Positions 1-5,825 of a stretch of DNA of 6,681 nt are shown here, piece after piece. Source of the stretch: a bacterium (GTDB taxonomy: Bacteria > UBP13 > UBA5359). Positions within the stretch are counted from its first letter, which is position 1. Each line of letters starts with the position of its first letter. Where the stretch lies: contig JAQVUQ010000155.1 in assembly GCA_028699365.1 (NCBI GenBank), positions 1 to 6,681 of the forward strand. The letters are read 5' to 3'. The notes under the pieces were generated by a model. That model was not told the origin of the DNA. It saw nothing but the letters and a program-made list of their open reading frames with translations, and did not search any database. A program made the translations under genes and the position numbers.

Positions 1-1
1 G

Positions 2-928
2 GAAATAGCAGAGCTGGCCCGTCTGGCCCGACCGGAGGTGGGGTTGGTCACCTGCATAGGAGAGACACATATCGAGAGATTGGGCTCGATCGAGAATATA
101 GCCTGCGCCAAAGCGGAGCTGATTCAAGCTCTGCCGGAGAACGGGACGGCCGTTTTGCCGGTCGATGACCAATACTTCAGTCTTCTAAGAGAATTATCGC
201 CGGTGCGCTGTATCACCTTCGGTCTGGATGCCGCAGCCGATATCAGGGGAGAGAGTATATCCGAGCAAGAGAACGGCACAGGTTTTGATATCTGCTTTGG
301 CGGAGAACGCGTAAGGGCCTTTATTCCCCTGCCGGGACGGCATAATGTCCTGAACTCCCTGGCAGCCGTGGCCACAGCCGTATCGCTGGGATTGAGTCTG
401 GATGAATGCACGGCAGGCCTGTCCTGTCTCAGGGGCTGCTCCATGCGGCTGGAGATGCTGCAAAGCTGCGGCGGCATCCGGATAATCAGTGATGTCTACA
501 ACGCCAGTCCCGCTTCCGTCAGGGCGGCTATCGATGTCCTGTCCGGTACGCAGGCAAAGCGCAGGATCGCTGTCCTGGCCGATATGCTGGAGTTGGGCGA
601 ATCTTCGGATCGCTTGCACAGAGAGATAGGCGTTTATGCCGTGGAACGCGGTGTGGATCTACTCTTTACTTGCGGATCGCATGCTGCCGGGATCGGCCTG
701 GGAGCTGCAGCGGCAGGTATGGAAAAAGAGCGTATACGCCATTTCTCCGACAAGAGAGATCTGGCGGCAATACTTTCGGATACGGCATCGGCTGACGACG
801 TAATACTGGTGAAGGGTTCCAGAGGCATGGCAATGGAAGAGATCGTTGATATTCTTCTGAAATCGAATGCGGAACCATCTCAAATGCGGAATGCGGAATG
901 CGGATTGCGGAATAATCCGAGTCCGTAG
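2..928 (+). CDS. murF: UDP-MurNAc-tripeptide--D-Ala-D-Ala ligase MurF, 5'-partial
   Basis: MurF is the cytoplasmic ligase that uses ATP to add D-Ala-D-Ala to UDP-MurNAc-tripeptide, the last soluble step before MraY. The reading frame is open from base 2, so the gene began upstream; the ATPase P-loop lies outside the window. A GTG at 38 sits inside conserved sequence and is not the start. Visible residues 20-29 (GETHIERLGS) match the family's central-domain I-G-x-x-H-x-E-x-x-G-S segment, with Thr before His where Ala is usual. PGRHNVLNSLAA (111-122) marks the domain junction. DVYNASPAS (164-172), ADMLELGE (193-200) and VKGSRGMAMEE (270-280) belong to the C-terminal ligase domain. These separate MurF from MurE. 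The family-like protein ends near residue 290. The last 14 residues (295-308) are encoded by a heptamer repeat and look like an acquired tail. Identification is firm; the functional effect of the tail is unknown. Confidence 0.95.
   Translation, partial: EIAELARLARPEVGLVTCIGETHIERLGSIENIACAKAELIQALPENGTAVLPVDDQYFSLLRELSPVRCITFGLDAAADIRGESISEQENGTGFDICFGGERVRAFIPLPGRHNVLNSLAAVATAVSLGLSLDECTAGLSCLRGCSMRLEMLQSCGGIRIISDVYNASPASVRAAIDVLSGTQAKRRIAVLADMLELGESSDRLHREIGVYAVERGVDLLFTCGSHAAGIGLGAAAAGMEKERIRHFSDKRDLAAILSDTASADDVILVKGSRGMAMEEIVDILLKSNAEPSQMRNAECGLRNNPSP
884..911 (+). repeat. tandem heptamer array (ATGCGGA)3 + TTGCGGA
   Basis: Four head-to-tail 7-bp units lie at 884-890, 891-897, 898-904 (each ATGCGGA) and 905-911 (TTGCGGA). 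A further isolated ATGCGGA lies at 867-873. The array is read in frame as the end of MurF (MRNAECGLRN), so it supplies the last codons before the TAG at 926-928. A period of 7 shifts the frame from unit to unit, so the encoded peptide is not itself repetitive. Short tandem heptamers scattered in intergenic DNA are known from several bacteria, for example the STRR repeats of cyanobacteria. Whether this one is dispersed in this genome cannot be seen here. Confidence 0.85.
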
Positions 929-937
929 TTCAGCATT
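890..937 (+). repeat. imperfect hairpin made from the heptamer array, spanning the murF stop
   Basis: The array folds back on the sequence after it. At the tip CGGA (908-911) pairs with TCCG (916-919) around an ATAA loop. After a small internal loop, 899-903 pairs with 923-927, 895-897 with 929-931, and 890-894 (AATGC) with 933-937 (GCATT), with a few G-T pairs, one mismatch and one bulge. The right arm looks like a worn inverted copy of the left. The murF stop codon lies in the right arm. No T-run follows directly, so it is not a canonical intrinsic terminator. It could protect or stall mRNA ends, or be a relic of a palindromic repeat. Confidence 0.5.
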
Positions 938-1002
938 TAAGCAGATACCTTATGGATGTGAAATTACTTGGAATGTAGAAGATGAGGGCGGAGTTAATCA
1001 GA

Positions 1003-1026
1003 ATGCAGGTTGTGGAACTTATATGA
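1003..1026 (+). other. possible 7-codon leader ORF coupled to mraY
   Basis: ATG at 1003 opens a 7-residue frame (MQVVELI) whose TGA overlaps the mraY start as ATGA (1023-1026). A purine-rich GAGGGCGGAG stretch at 984-993 lies 9 nt before this ATG and is a better ribosome-binding site than anything directly ahead of mraY. An upstream in-frame ATG at 982 would give 14 residues. Translation through this mini-ORF could deliver ribosomes to mraY. The reading frame is seen; the role is inferred, and an ORF this short can arise by chance. Confidence 0.22.
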
Positions 1027-1952
1027 ATACGGGATTGGGGGCTGTTATCGCTTTTGTTGTTCCATTGCTGCTGGTTCTGCTGCTGGGGCGGCCCGTGATA
1101 AATCTGCTCAGGAGAGGCAGTGCCGGGCAGGTTGTCAGGGAAGACGGTCCGGCTACTCATCTGAGCAAGCAGGGCACCCCCACCATGGGCGGCTTGCTGA
1201 TAGTTATCGCCGCCACCGCCGGTATTTTGCTGAGCAGCCCGATCAGGCAGAGTTGGCCGGTGCTCTTTGTTCTGTGGGGATATTCTCTGCTGGGTTTCTG
1301 GGATGATGCCATCATAGTTCTTAAACACCGTTCGCTGGGGTTGAAGGCCCGGCAGAAACTGCTGTATCAGTTTCTGCTGGCCGTACTGGCCGTATCGATT
1401 GCCAGAGAGCATACATTCAACGGCACGCTTTGGCCGTTGCTCTTATCTTCTCTCTGGGTCTTTGCCTTGGTATCTATGGCCAACGCCGTCAACCTTACCG
1501 ACGGTCTGGACGGTCTGGCGGCCGGAACACTGGTTCTGGCTTTTGGCGCTTACGCCGTCATCGGCTATATCAGCGGAGCCCATGCTCAGGTGGGACAGGC
1601 TCTGGCTCTGGCAGGCGGTTGTCTGGGATTCCTGGCCTTCAATCGTCATCCGGCGGCCGTATTCATGGGTGATACAGGCTCTTTGGGACTGGGTGCCGCC
1701 CTGGGCATGCTGGGCCTCATGACCGGATCACCCTGGTTGCTGGTGGTTGTGGGCATGGTCTTTGTGGCCGAAGCGCTTTCCGTCATGATTCAGGTGTCCT
1801 TTTTTAAGCTGACGGGGGGACGACGTTTGTTTAAAATGAGTCCGCTGCACCATCATTTTGAACTGTCCGGTCTGTCCGAGACCCGGGTGGTATCTTTCTT
1901 CTGGGCAGCGGCCCTGGTGTGCGGTGTGCTGGGAGTATTCCTGGCCGGATAA
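1023..1952 (+). CDS. mraY: phospho-N-acetylmuramoyl-pentapeptide-transferase MraY
   Basis: This integral membrane enzyme transfers phospho-MurNAc-pentapeptide from UDP to undecaprenyl phosphate on the cytoplasmic face, making lipid I. The 309-residue protein is slightly short for the family (about 320-360). It shows REDGPATHLSKQGTPTMGG (39-57), the Asp-Asp pair in GFWDD (91-95), NAVNLTDGLDGLA (154-166), FMGDTGSLGLG (214-224) and the signature GGRRLFKMSPLHHHFE (265-280) with the triple His at 276-278. About ten hydrophobic segments separate these loops. The frame is open further upstream to 867, but that part reads through the heptamer repeat and is not MraY-like. There is no ATG, GTG or TTG in frame between 894 and 1023, so ATG 1023 is the only start that gives a normal N-terminus. 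Its ribosome-binding site is poor (GCAGG at 1005-1009, 13 nt away). The last codons and the TAA form the left half of a perfect inverted repeat. Confidence 0.96.
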   Translation: MNTGLGAVIAFVVPLLLVLLLGRPVINLLRRGSAGQVVREDGPATHLSKQGTPTMGGLLIVIAATAGILLSSPIRQSWPVLFVLWGYSLLGFWDDAIIVLKHRSLGLKARQKLLYQFLLAVLAVSIAREHTFNGTLWPLLLSSLWVFALVSMANAVNLTDGLDGLAAGTLVLAFGAYAVIGYISGAHAQVGQALALAGGCLGFLAFNRHPAAVFMGDTGSLGLGAALGMLGLMTGSPWLLVVVGMVFVAEALSVMIQVSFFKLTGGRRLFKMSPLHHHFELSGLSETRVVSFFWAAALVCGVLGVFLAG

Positions 1953-1981
1953 ATCCGGCCAGGAATAGGCTGAAGCTTTTT
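1936..1981 (+). terminator. perfect 15-bp inverted repeat on the mraY stop codon, terminator-like
   Basis: TATTCCTGGCCGGAT (1936-1950) is followed by AA and then by its exact reverse complement (1953-1967). The TAA stop (1950-1952) sits at the tip. The stem is GC-rich and would be very stable in RNA, opening at the tip to give a usable loop. Five T's follow at 1977-1981, nine bases past the stem, which is further than in a textbook intrinsic terminator. It could end or attenuate transcripts after mraY, or stabilise the 3' end of an upstream mRNA. The T's also form part of the neighbouring repeat element. Confidence 0.6.
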
Positions 1982-2123
1982 AGTCTGAAGTCTGAAGTAA
2001 AACGCTCAAGTATGAACTGATAGCCTTAAAGCCGGGAAGTAATCCTGGATATTTGAAGGCTTATAAAGTTTACCAGAGCGTAACTACTTCAGCCTTCAGT
2101 CTTCAGACTTCAGACTGACTAAA
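1979..2123 (+). repeat. 145-bp MITE-/REP-like palindromic element with heptamer arms
   Basis: The ends are TTTAGTC (1979-1985) and GACTAAA (2117-2123). The left arm carries TCTGAAG twice (1984-1997). The right arm carries the inverted unit four times: CTTCAGC, CTTCAGT, CTTCAGA, CTTCAGA (2087-2114). Pairing continues inward: ACGCTC (2002-2007) with GAGCGT (2076-2081), AGCCTT (2022-2027) with AAGGCT (2056-2061), and CCGGGA (2032-2037) with TCCTGG (2043-2048, one G-T pair) around an AGTAA loop. The whole element can fold as one long hairpin. The right arm is about two heptamers longer than the left. I see no convincing target-site duplication and no ORF that could encode a transposase, so mobility is inferred. 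A GCTGAAG variant unit lies just outside at 1969-1975. Confidence 0.72.
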
Positions 2124-2127
2124 CAGT

Positions 2128-2131
2128 GAGG
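2128..2131 (+). promoter_or_regulatory. murD: murD ribosome-binding site
   Basis: GAGG lies 7 nt before the murD ATG. It starts only 5 bases after the palindromic element ends, so that hairpin abuts the translation start region of murD without covering the site. Confidence 0.6.
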
Positions 2132-2138
2132 CAAAAGA

Positions 2139-3497
2139 ATGTCGAGTATGTTTGACGGAAAAAGAGTGGCTGTCATCGGTTACGGTCTCAGCGGCAGGGC
2201 TGCGGCAGAGGTTCTGCTGGAAGCCGGGGCTGAGGTCAATATAGCCGACAGACGCTCGCAGGAACGGCTGGAGATAAAGACGGTGTCCGCCAATCCCGGT
2301 ATCAGGTTCTTTACCGGAGATGATCAGGCATCGGCTCTCAAGGATGCCGATCTGGTGGTAACCAGCCCCGGAGTGCCGGCCGGTTCTCCTCTGCTTCAAA
2401 CAGCCGTAAATATGGGACTGCCGGTATGGAGCGAGGTTGAACTGGCCTGCCGGATCTGCCGTGCCCCTATTGTGGCTGTGACCGGCACCAACGGCAAGAC
2501 TACCACGACCACTCTCATAGGGGAGTTGCTGCATCGCACCGGTCGCAAAACGGTAGTGGCAGGCAATATCGGTCTGCCGCTGACCGAAGGGATGCACGGC
2601 TGCCCGGATGAAGCCTGGGTGGTAGCCGAGATAAGCAGTTTTCAGTTGGAATGGGTGGATGAGTTCAGGCCCCGGGTGGCTCTGCTGCTCAATCTTACGC
2701 CGGATCATCTTGACCGCCATGGAACGGTTGAGCAGTATGGAGAGATCAAGCGGCGCATTTTCAGGCGGCAGGGACCGGACGATACGGCCATACTCAACGC
2801 CGACGATCCGGCAGTCAGGGCCATGGGAGAGGGGTTGAATTCCCGTGTGCTCTACTTCAGCCGCAGGAATTCCCTGCCTGAGGGGGCCTGTCTGGAAAAC
2901 GGGCGGATGATTGTCCGTCTTGACGGCCGCATCTGCGATCTGGGCAGCCCGGCTGAGATGAAGCTGCGGGGGGGGCATAACGTGGAGAACGTCCTGGCAT
3001 CCGTTCTGGCGGCGGCGGTATGTGGTCTGGAGGAAGATATCCTGCGGCAGGTCGTTCAGTCATTCCCGGGTGTGGAGCACCGGCTTGAGCCGGTAGCCGT
3101 AATCGACGGTGTGGAGTATATCAACGATTCCAAGGGGACCAATCCCGATGCCTCCGGGAAGGCCATAGAAGCTATGGATAAACCCTTTGTACTCATAGCC
3201 GGCGGAAGCGACAAGGGAACGGATTTTACGGAGTTTGGCAGATTAATTGCCGGCAGGGCGGGCTATCTGGTGCTTATTGGAGAGACGGCCGACCGCATAG
3301 AAAAGAGCGCTGCTGCCGCCGGATATGACCGCATTTATAGAGCCGGCACGCTGGAAGAGGCGGTACGCCTGTCCGCCGGGCTGGCTAAACCGGGTGAAGC
3401 GGTTTTACTCTCTCCGGCATGCGCCAGCTTTGATATGTTCAGTAATTACGAGGCACGAGGAGCGGCTTTTAAAAGGGCCGTTCTAAAGGAAGGTTGA
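2139..3497 (+). CDS. murD: UDP-N-acetylmuramoylalanine--D-glutamate ligase MurD
   Basis: MurD is the cytoplasmic ATP-dependent ligase that adds D-Glu to UDP-MurNAc-L-Ala. At 452 residues it has the normal family length. The N-terminal Rossmann-like UDP-binding domain starts at VAVIGYGLSGRAAA (10-23), with VVTSPGVP at 73-80. The central ATPase domain has the P-loop GTNGKTTTT (116-124), AGNIG (141-145), EISSFQL (164-170) and NLTPDHLDRH (185-194). Lys204 is the likely counterpart of the carbamylated lysine. LRGGHNVENVLA (276-287) leads into the C-terminal domain, with FPGVEHRLE (309-317), YINDSKGTNP (327-336), GGSDKG (355-360) and SPACASFDMFSNYEARG (425-441). The last three motifs identify MurD rather than MurC, E or F. 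ATG 2139 is chosen for its GAGG site and for family fit; an in-frame ATG three codons on (2148) is less likely. The gene is separated from mraY by a strong hairpin and a repeat, and its stop shares one base with the ftsW start. Confidence 0.97.
   Translation: MSSMFDGKRVAVIGYGLSGRAAAEVLLEAGAEVNIADRRSQERLEIKTVSANPGIRFFTGDDQASALKDADLVVTSPGVPAGSPLLQTAVNMGLPVWSEVELACRICRAPIVAVTGTNGKTTTTTLIGELLHRTGRKTVVAGNIGLPLTEGMHGCPDEAWVVAEISSFQLEWVDEFRPRVALLLNLTPDHLDRHGTVEQYGEIKRRIFRRQGPDDTAILNADDPAVRAMGEGLNSRVLYFSRRNSLPEGACLENGRMIVRLDGRICDLGSPAEMKLRGGHNVENVLASVLAAAVCGLEEDILRQVVQSFPGVEHRLEPVAVIDGVEYINDSKGTNPDASGKAIEAMDKPFVLIAGGSDKGTDFTEFGRLIAGRAGYLVLIGETADRIEKSAAAAGYDRIYRAGTLEEAVRLSAGLAKPGEAVLLSPACASFDMFSNYEARGAAFKRAVLKEG
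3486..3493 (+). promoter_or_regulatory. ftsW: ftsW ribosome-binding site inside the murD 3' end
   Basis: The purine run AAGGAAGG precedes the ftsW start. With AAGGA (3486-3490) as the core, the gap to ATG 3497 is 6 nt, whereas TTG 3494 would be too close to the run. This favours ATG 3497 and fits translational coupling to the murD stop (TGATG at 3495-3499). Confidence 0.6.
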
Positions 3498-4684
3498 TGA
3501 ATTTGGCGACCCAGGGAAGGGGCATTGACAGATCGCTGCTGCTGGTAACCATGCTGCTGACTATTATCGGCCTGGCCATGATTCTCAGCGCCAGCTATGT
3601 CAAAGCCGAGGGGATGACGGGAGATCCGTTCTTCTTCTTTAAAAAACAGCTTATATGGGTATTTATCGGCTTTGGTGCGCTGCTCTGCGGCATCAACATC
3701 GATTACAGAAAGCTCCGCCCTCTGGCAAAGCCCATACTCTTGGGTGTCATAATCCTGCTGGGGCTTGTTCTGGTAGGAGGGTTGGGCCACAGCGCCAAGG
3801 GATCTGTCCGATGGATCGGTTACGGCATGTTTAAATTCCAGCCTTCGGAGTGGACCAAGGTGGCCGTTGTCATTTATCTGTCGGCGGTAATTGCCGATAA
3901 GCCGCGTCAGCTCGTCAAGCTGCAGCGCGGTTTTCTGCCGCTGCTGTTGACGGTGCTGCTGGTATTCGGGCTGGTACTTCTGCAGCCGGATCTGGGCACG
4001 GGCATCACCATATTGGTTATCGGTTTCGTTCTTATGGCAGCGGGAGGAGCCCGGGCCAAACATCTGACGATGACCGCGCTGTCGGCGCTGCCGGCAGCCG
4101 TGTTTGCCTGGCTCTTCGTTCTGAAAGATTATCAGAAGGACAGGGTGCTGACCTTTCTGAATCCGCAGGCCGATCCGCAGGGCAAAGGGTATCATATCAT
4201 TCAGTCGCTTATTGCGCTGGGTTCCGGTGGTCTGCTGGGAGCCGGTTTCGGGAACAGCAAGCAGAAGTTTCTCTATCTGCCGGAGCAGCATACGGATTTT
4301 ATCTTTGCCATTATAGGCGAGGAACTGGGACTTATAGGGACGGCGACAGTGGTGTGTCTGTTCATCTTCTATGCCTGGAGGGGATATCGCGCTGCCACCA
4401 AATCAGGCGATGCTTTCGGGGCTCTGCTGGCCTGTGGGCTGACTACCATGGTAATCTGTCAGGCTCTGATCAATATAGGCGTGGTAACCAGCTCCATGCC
4501 GGTGACCGGTATCCCGTTGCCGTTCATCAGCTATGGAGGATCGTCGTTGACGCTATTGCTTTTTGCAACCGGGCTGCTTTTGAACGTATCCAAATCCGGG
4601 GGGAGAGTGCAGGCAGGTGAAAGTAGTAATCGCCGGCGGAGGAACCGGCGGGCATATATATCCGGGACTGGTAACAGCCGCTGA
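3497..4684 (+). CDS. ftsW: septal peptidoglycan glycosyltransferase FtsW (SEDS family)
   Basis: FtsW is a polytopic membrane enzyme that polymerises lipid II with a partner class B penicillin-binding protein at the division septum. The protein has 395 residues and about ten hydrophobic segments. SEDS motifs are SVRWIGYGMFKFQPSEWTK (103-121), LLQPDLGTGI (161-170), DRVLTFLNPQADPQGKGY (215-232), LPEQHTDFIFAIIGEELG (261-278) and GIPLPFISYGGSS (338-350). Asp267 in the HTDF motif corresponds to the catalytic aspartate (Asp297 in E. coli FtsW). Its place between murD and murG supports FtsW over RodA; in an endospore former the same slot holds SpoVE, which cannot be excluded. The reading frame runs 68 nt into murG, so the last 20 or so residues form a strongly basic tail (RRRRNRR at 379-385) encoded by the same DNA as the MurG nucleotide-binding loop. 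Confidence 0.95.
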   Translation: MNLATQGRGIDRSLLLVTMLLTIIGLAMILSASYVKAEGMTGDPFFFFKKQLIWVFIGFGALLCGINIDYRKLRPLAKPILLGVIILLGLVLVGGLGHSAKGSVRWIGYGMFKFQPSEWTKVAVVIYLSAVIADKPRQLVKLQRGFLPLLLTVLLVFGLVLLQPDLGTGITILVIGFVLMAAGGARAKHLTMTALSALPAAVFAWLFVLKDYQKDRVLTFLNPQADPQGKGYHIIQSLIALGSGGLLGAGFGNSKQKFLYLPEQHTDFIFAIIGEELGLIGTATVVCLFIFYAWRGYRAATKSGDAFGALLACGLTTMVICQALINIGVVTSSMPVTGIPLPFISYGGSSLTLLLFATGLLLNVSKSGGRVQAGESSNRRRRNRRAYISGTGNSR

Positions 4685-5735
4685 ACTGAGACGGAGAGGC
4701 GCTGCTGTCTTCTGGATCGGGACCGGCGCCGGGCCGGAGGGACGCCTGGTGCCGCAGGAGGGATTTGAATTCATTCCCATCCGGGCGGCATCGCTGCCCG
4801 GAGTGCCTTCCTGGAGTGCCTTCAAGAAGTTGGCGCAGTTAGGATCCGGCCTCTTTGAAGCTCTGTCCTGCCTGCGGCGTATCCGGCCCGATCTGGTTAT
4901 AGGCTTTGGAGGCTTTGTGTCGGTACCCGCTGTAGCCTCGGCTCTGGTGACGAGAGTGCCTGTGCTTCTGGCCGAACAGAACGTTCTGCCGGGCAAGACC
5001 AATCGCTTCTTTGCCTCCAGGGCTGCAGCCGTGGCCGTCTCCTACGACGAGAGCCTGCGGTATCTGGGGAGAGCCAGGACGGTGGTAACCGGTAACCCGG
5101 TGCGCCGGGAGATTATGCTTTGCCGGGAAATGTCTATTGACGAGCGCCGGAGGATTGCCGGAGAACTCGGGCTGTCTCCGGACAGGATGACTGTGCTGGT
5201 CTTTGGCGGGAGCAGGGGAGCTGCCAGTATCAACAGGGCGGTGCTGGATGCCGTGCATCGGCTCGGAGATCGCCGGGATCTGCAGTTTCTGCACCTGACC
5301 GGCCGTGACGGCTTTGAATCGGTGAAAGAACGCATGCCGGAGACGGGCAGGACGATATATCGCGTCATGCCGTATATGGATGATATGCATAAGGCGCTGG
5401 CCTTAGCGGATCTGGCTGTTTGCAGGGCGGGGGCCACAACGATGTCGGAGCTGGCATGTTGCGGTTGTCCGGCAATAATGGTGCCTTATCCTTATGCGGC
5501 GGAGAACCATCAGGAGTATAACGCCCGTTTGGTCGAGAGAGAGGGCGGGGCGCAGGTCATACTGGACAACGTGCTGGACGGAGACGATCTGGCCGGTAGA
5601 ATAGAGATGCTGATCAGCGACAGGCAGGAATTGGACCGTATGGGACGAGCCGTCAGATCGCTGGCAAGAGACGATGCGGCCGAACGCATCGCCGATCTCG
5701 CTGAGGATATAATAAAAGTCTTCAGACTGAATTGA
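4617..5735 (+). CDS. murG: UDP-GlcNAc:lipid I N-acetylglucosaminyltransferase MurG
   Basis: MurG is the GT-B, family 28 peripheral membrane glycosyltransferase that adds GlcNAc to lipid I on the cytoplasmic face to give lipid II. The protein has 372 residues, slightly longer than usual (about 355-365). The N-terminal acceptor domain has the glycine-rich loop GGGTGGH (7-13), GFGG (96-99), EQNVLPGKTNR (120-130) and GNPVR (159-163). The C-terminal UDP-GlcNAc domain has FGGSRGA (196-202), CRAGATTMSEL (269-279) and PYPYAAENHQ (290-299). GTG 4617 is chosen because the glycine-rich loop must lie near the N-terminus and no better start precedes it in frame; GAGAG (4603-4607) is a plausible ribosome-binding site 9 nt away. 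The start lies inside ftsW, so the two genes overlap by 68 nt in different frames, which implies coupled translation. The last codons (IIKVFRLN) run through a short CTTCAGA-type sequence. Confidence 0.96.
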   Translation: MKVVIAGGGTGGHIYPGLVTAAELRRRGAAVFWIGTGAGPEGRLVPQEGFEFIPIRAASLPGVPSWSAFKKLAQLGSGLFEALSCLRRIRPDLVIGFGGFVSVPAVASALVTRVPVLLAEQNVLPGKTNRFFASRAAAVAVSYDESLRYLGRARTVVTGNPVRREIMLCREMSIDERRRIAGELGLSPDRMTVLVFGGSRGAASINRAVLDAVHRLGDRRDLQFLHLTGRDGFESVKERMPETGRTIYRVMPYMDDMHKALALADLAVCRAGATTMSELACCGCPAIMVPYPYAAENHQEYNARLVEREGGAQVILDNVLDGDDLAGRIEMLISDRQELDRMGRAVRSLARDDAAERIADLAEDIIKVFRLN

Positions 5736-5759
5736 CTTGTTGCGGGTATAAATTATATG
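5732..5759 (+). promoter_or_regulatory. possible sigma70-type promoter ahead of murC
   Basis: TTGACT (5732-5737), a 5/6 match to the -35 consensus TTGACA, overlaps the murG stop. TATATG (5754-5759), a 4/6 match to TATAAT, follows after 16 bases. The area (5747-5758) is AT-rich compared with the surrounding genes. It could give murC and downstream genes their own transcript. The assignment rests on motif match alone; the -10 is weak. Confidence 0.3.
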
Positions 5760-5794
5760 AACCCGGTGTTTTGTTTTGCTGCGGAATATCGGGA

Positions 5795-5822
5795 AAGGAT
5801 GGAAACGGGACGTGCCATCCTT
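5795..5822 (+). promoter_or_regulatory. hairpin in the murC leader, just before the ribosome-binding site
   Basis: AAGGATGG (5795-5802) and CCATCCTT (5815-5822) form an exact 8-bp stem. Inside it ACG (5805-5807) can pair with CGT (5811-5813). The structure ends 3 bases before the murC ribosome-binding site. No T-run follows, so it is not a terminator. It could affect murC translation or be incidental. Confidence 0.4.
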
Positions 5823-5825
5823 GAG

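Noticed and set aside
174-186. ACTTCAGTCTTCT in murF resembling the CTTCAG heptamer
   Set aside because: It is a single short match inside coding sequence with no tandem copy, so chance is the simplest explanation.
867-1022. Upstream in-frame extension of mraY starting at ATG 867 or 891
   Set aside because: It would add 44-52 residues read through the heptamer repeat and the murF end, with no similarity to a MraY N-terminus. ATG 1023 gives the normal family start.
2039-2067. Promoter for murD using TATAAA near 2062
   Set aside because: There is no -35-like hexamer at a workable distance, and the TATAAA lies in the paired inner part of the palindrome.
1979-2123. CRISPR array or riboswitch in the mraY-murD gap
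   Set aside because: The repeats are contiguous 7-mers with no spacers, so not CRISPR. I recognise no known riboswitch core; palindromic pairing explains the sequence better.
2103-2978. Long open frame (291 codons) on the - strand opposite murD
   Set aside because: It lies wholly antisense to conserved MurD sequence plus repeat, has a low-complexity composition and no recognisable domain; it is a codon-bias artefact.
3446-4291. Long open frame (281 codons) on the - strand opposite ftsW
   Set aside because: It is antisense to an intact ftsW and rich in Gln and Arg because it mirrors Leu- and Ala-rich membrane codons; no domain is visible.
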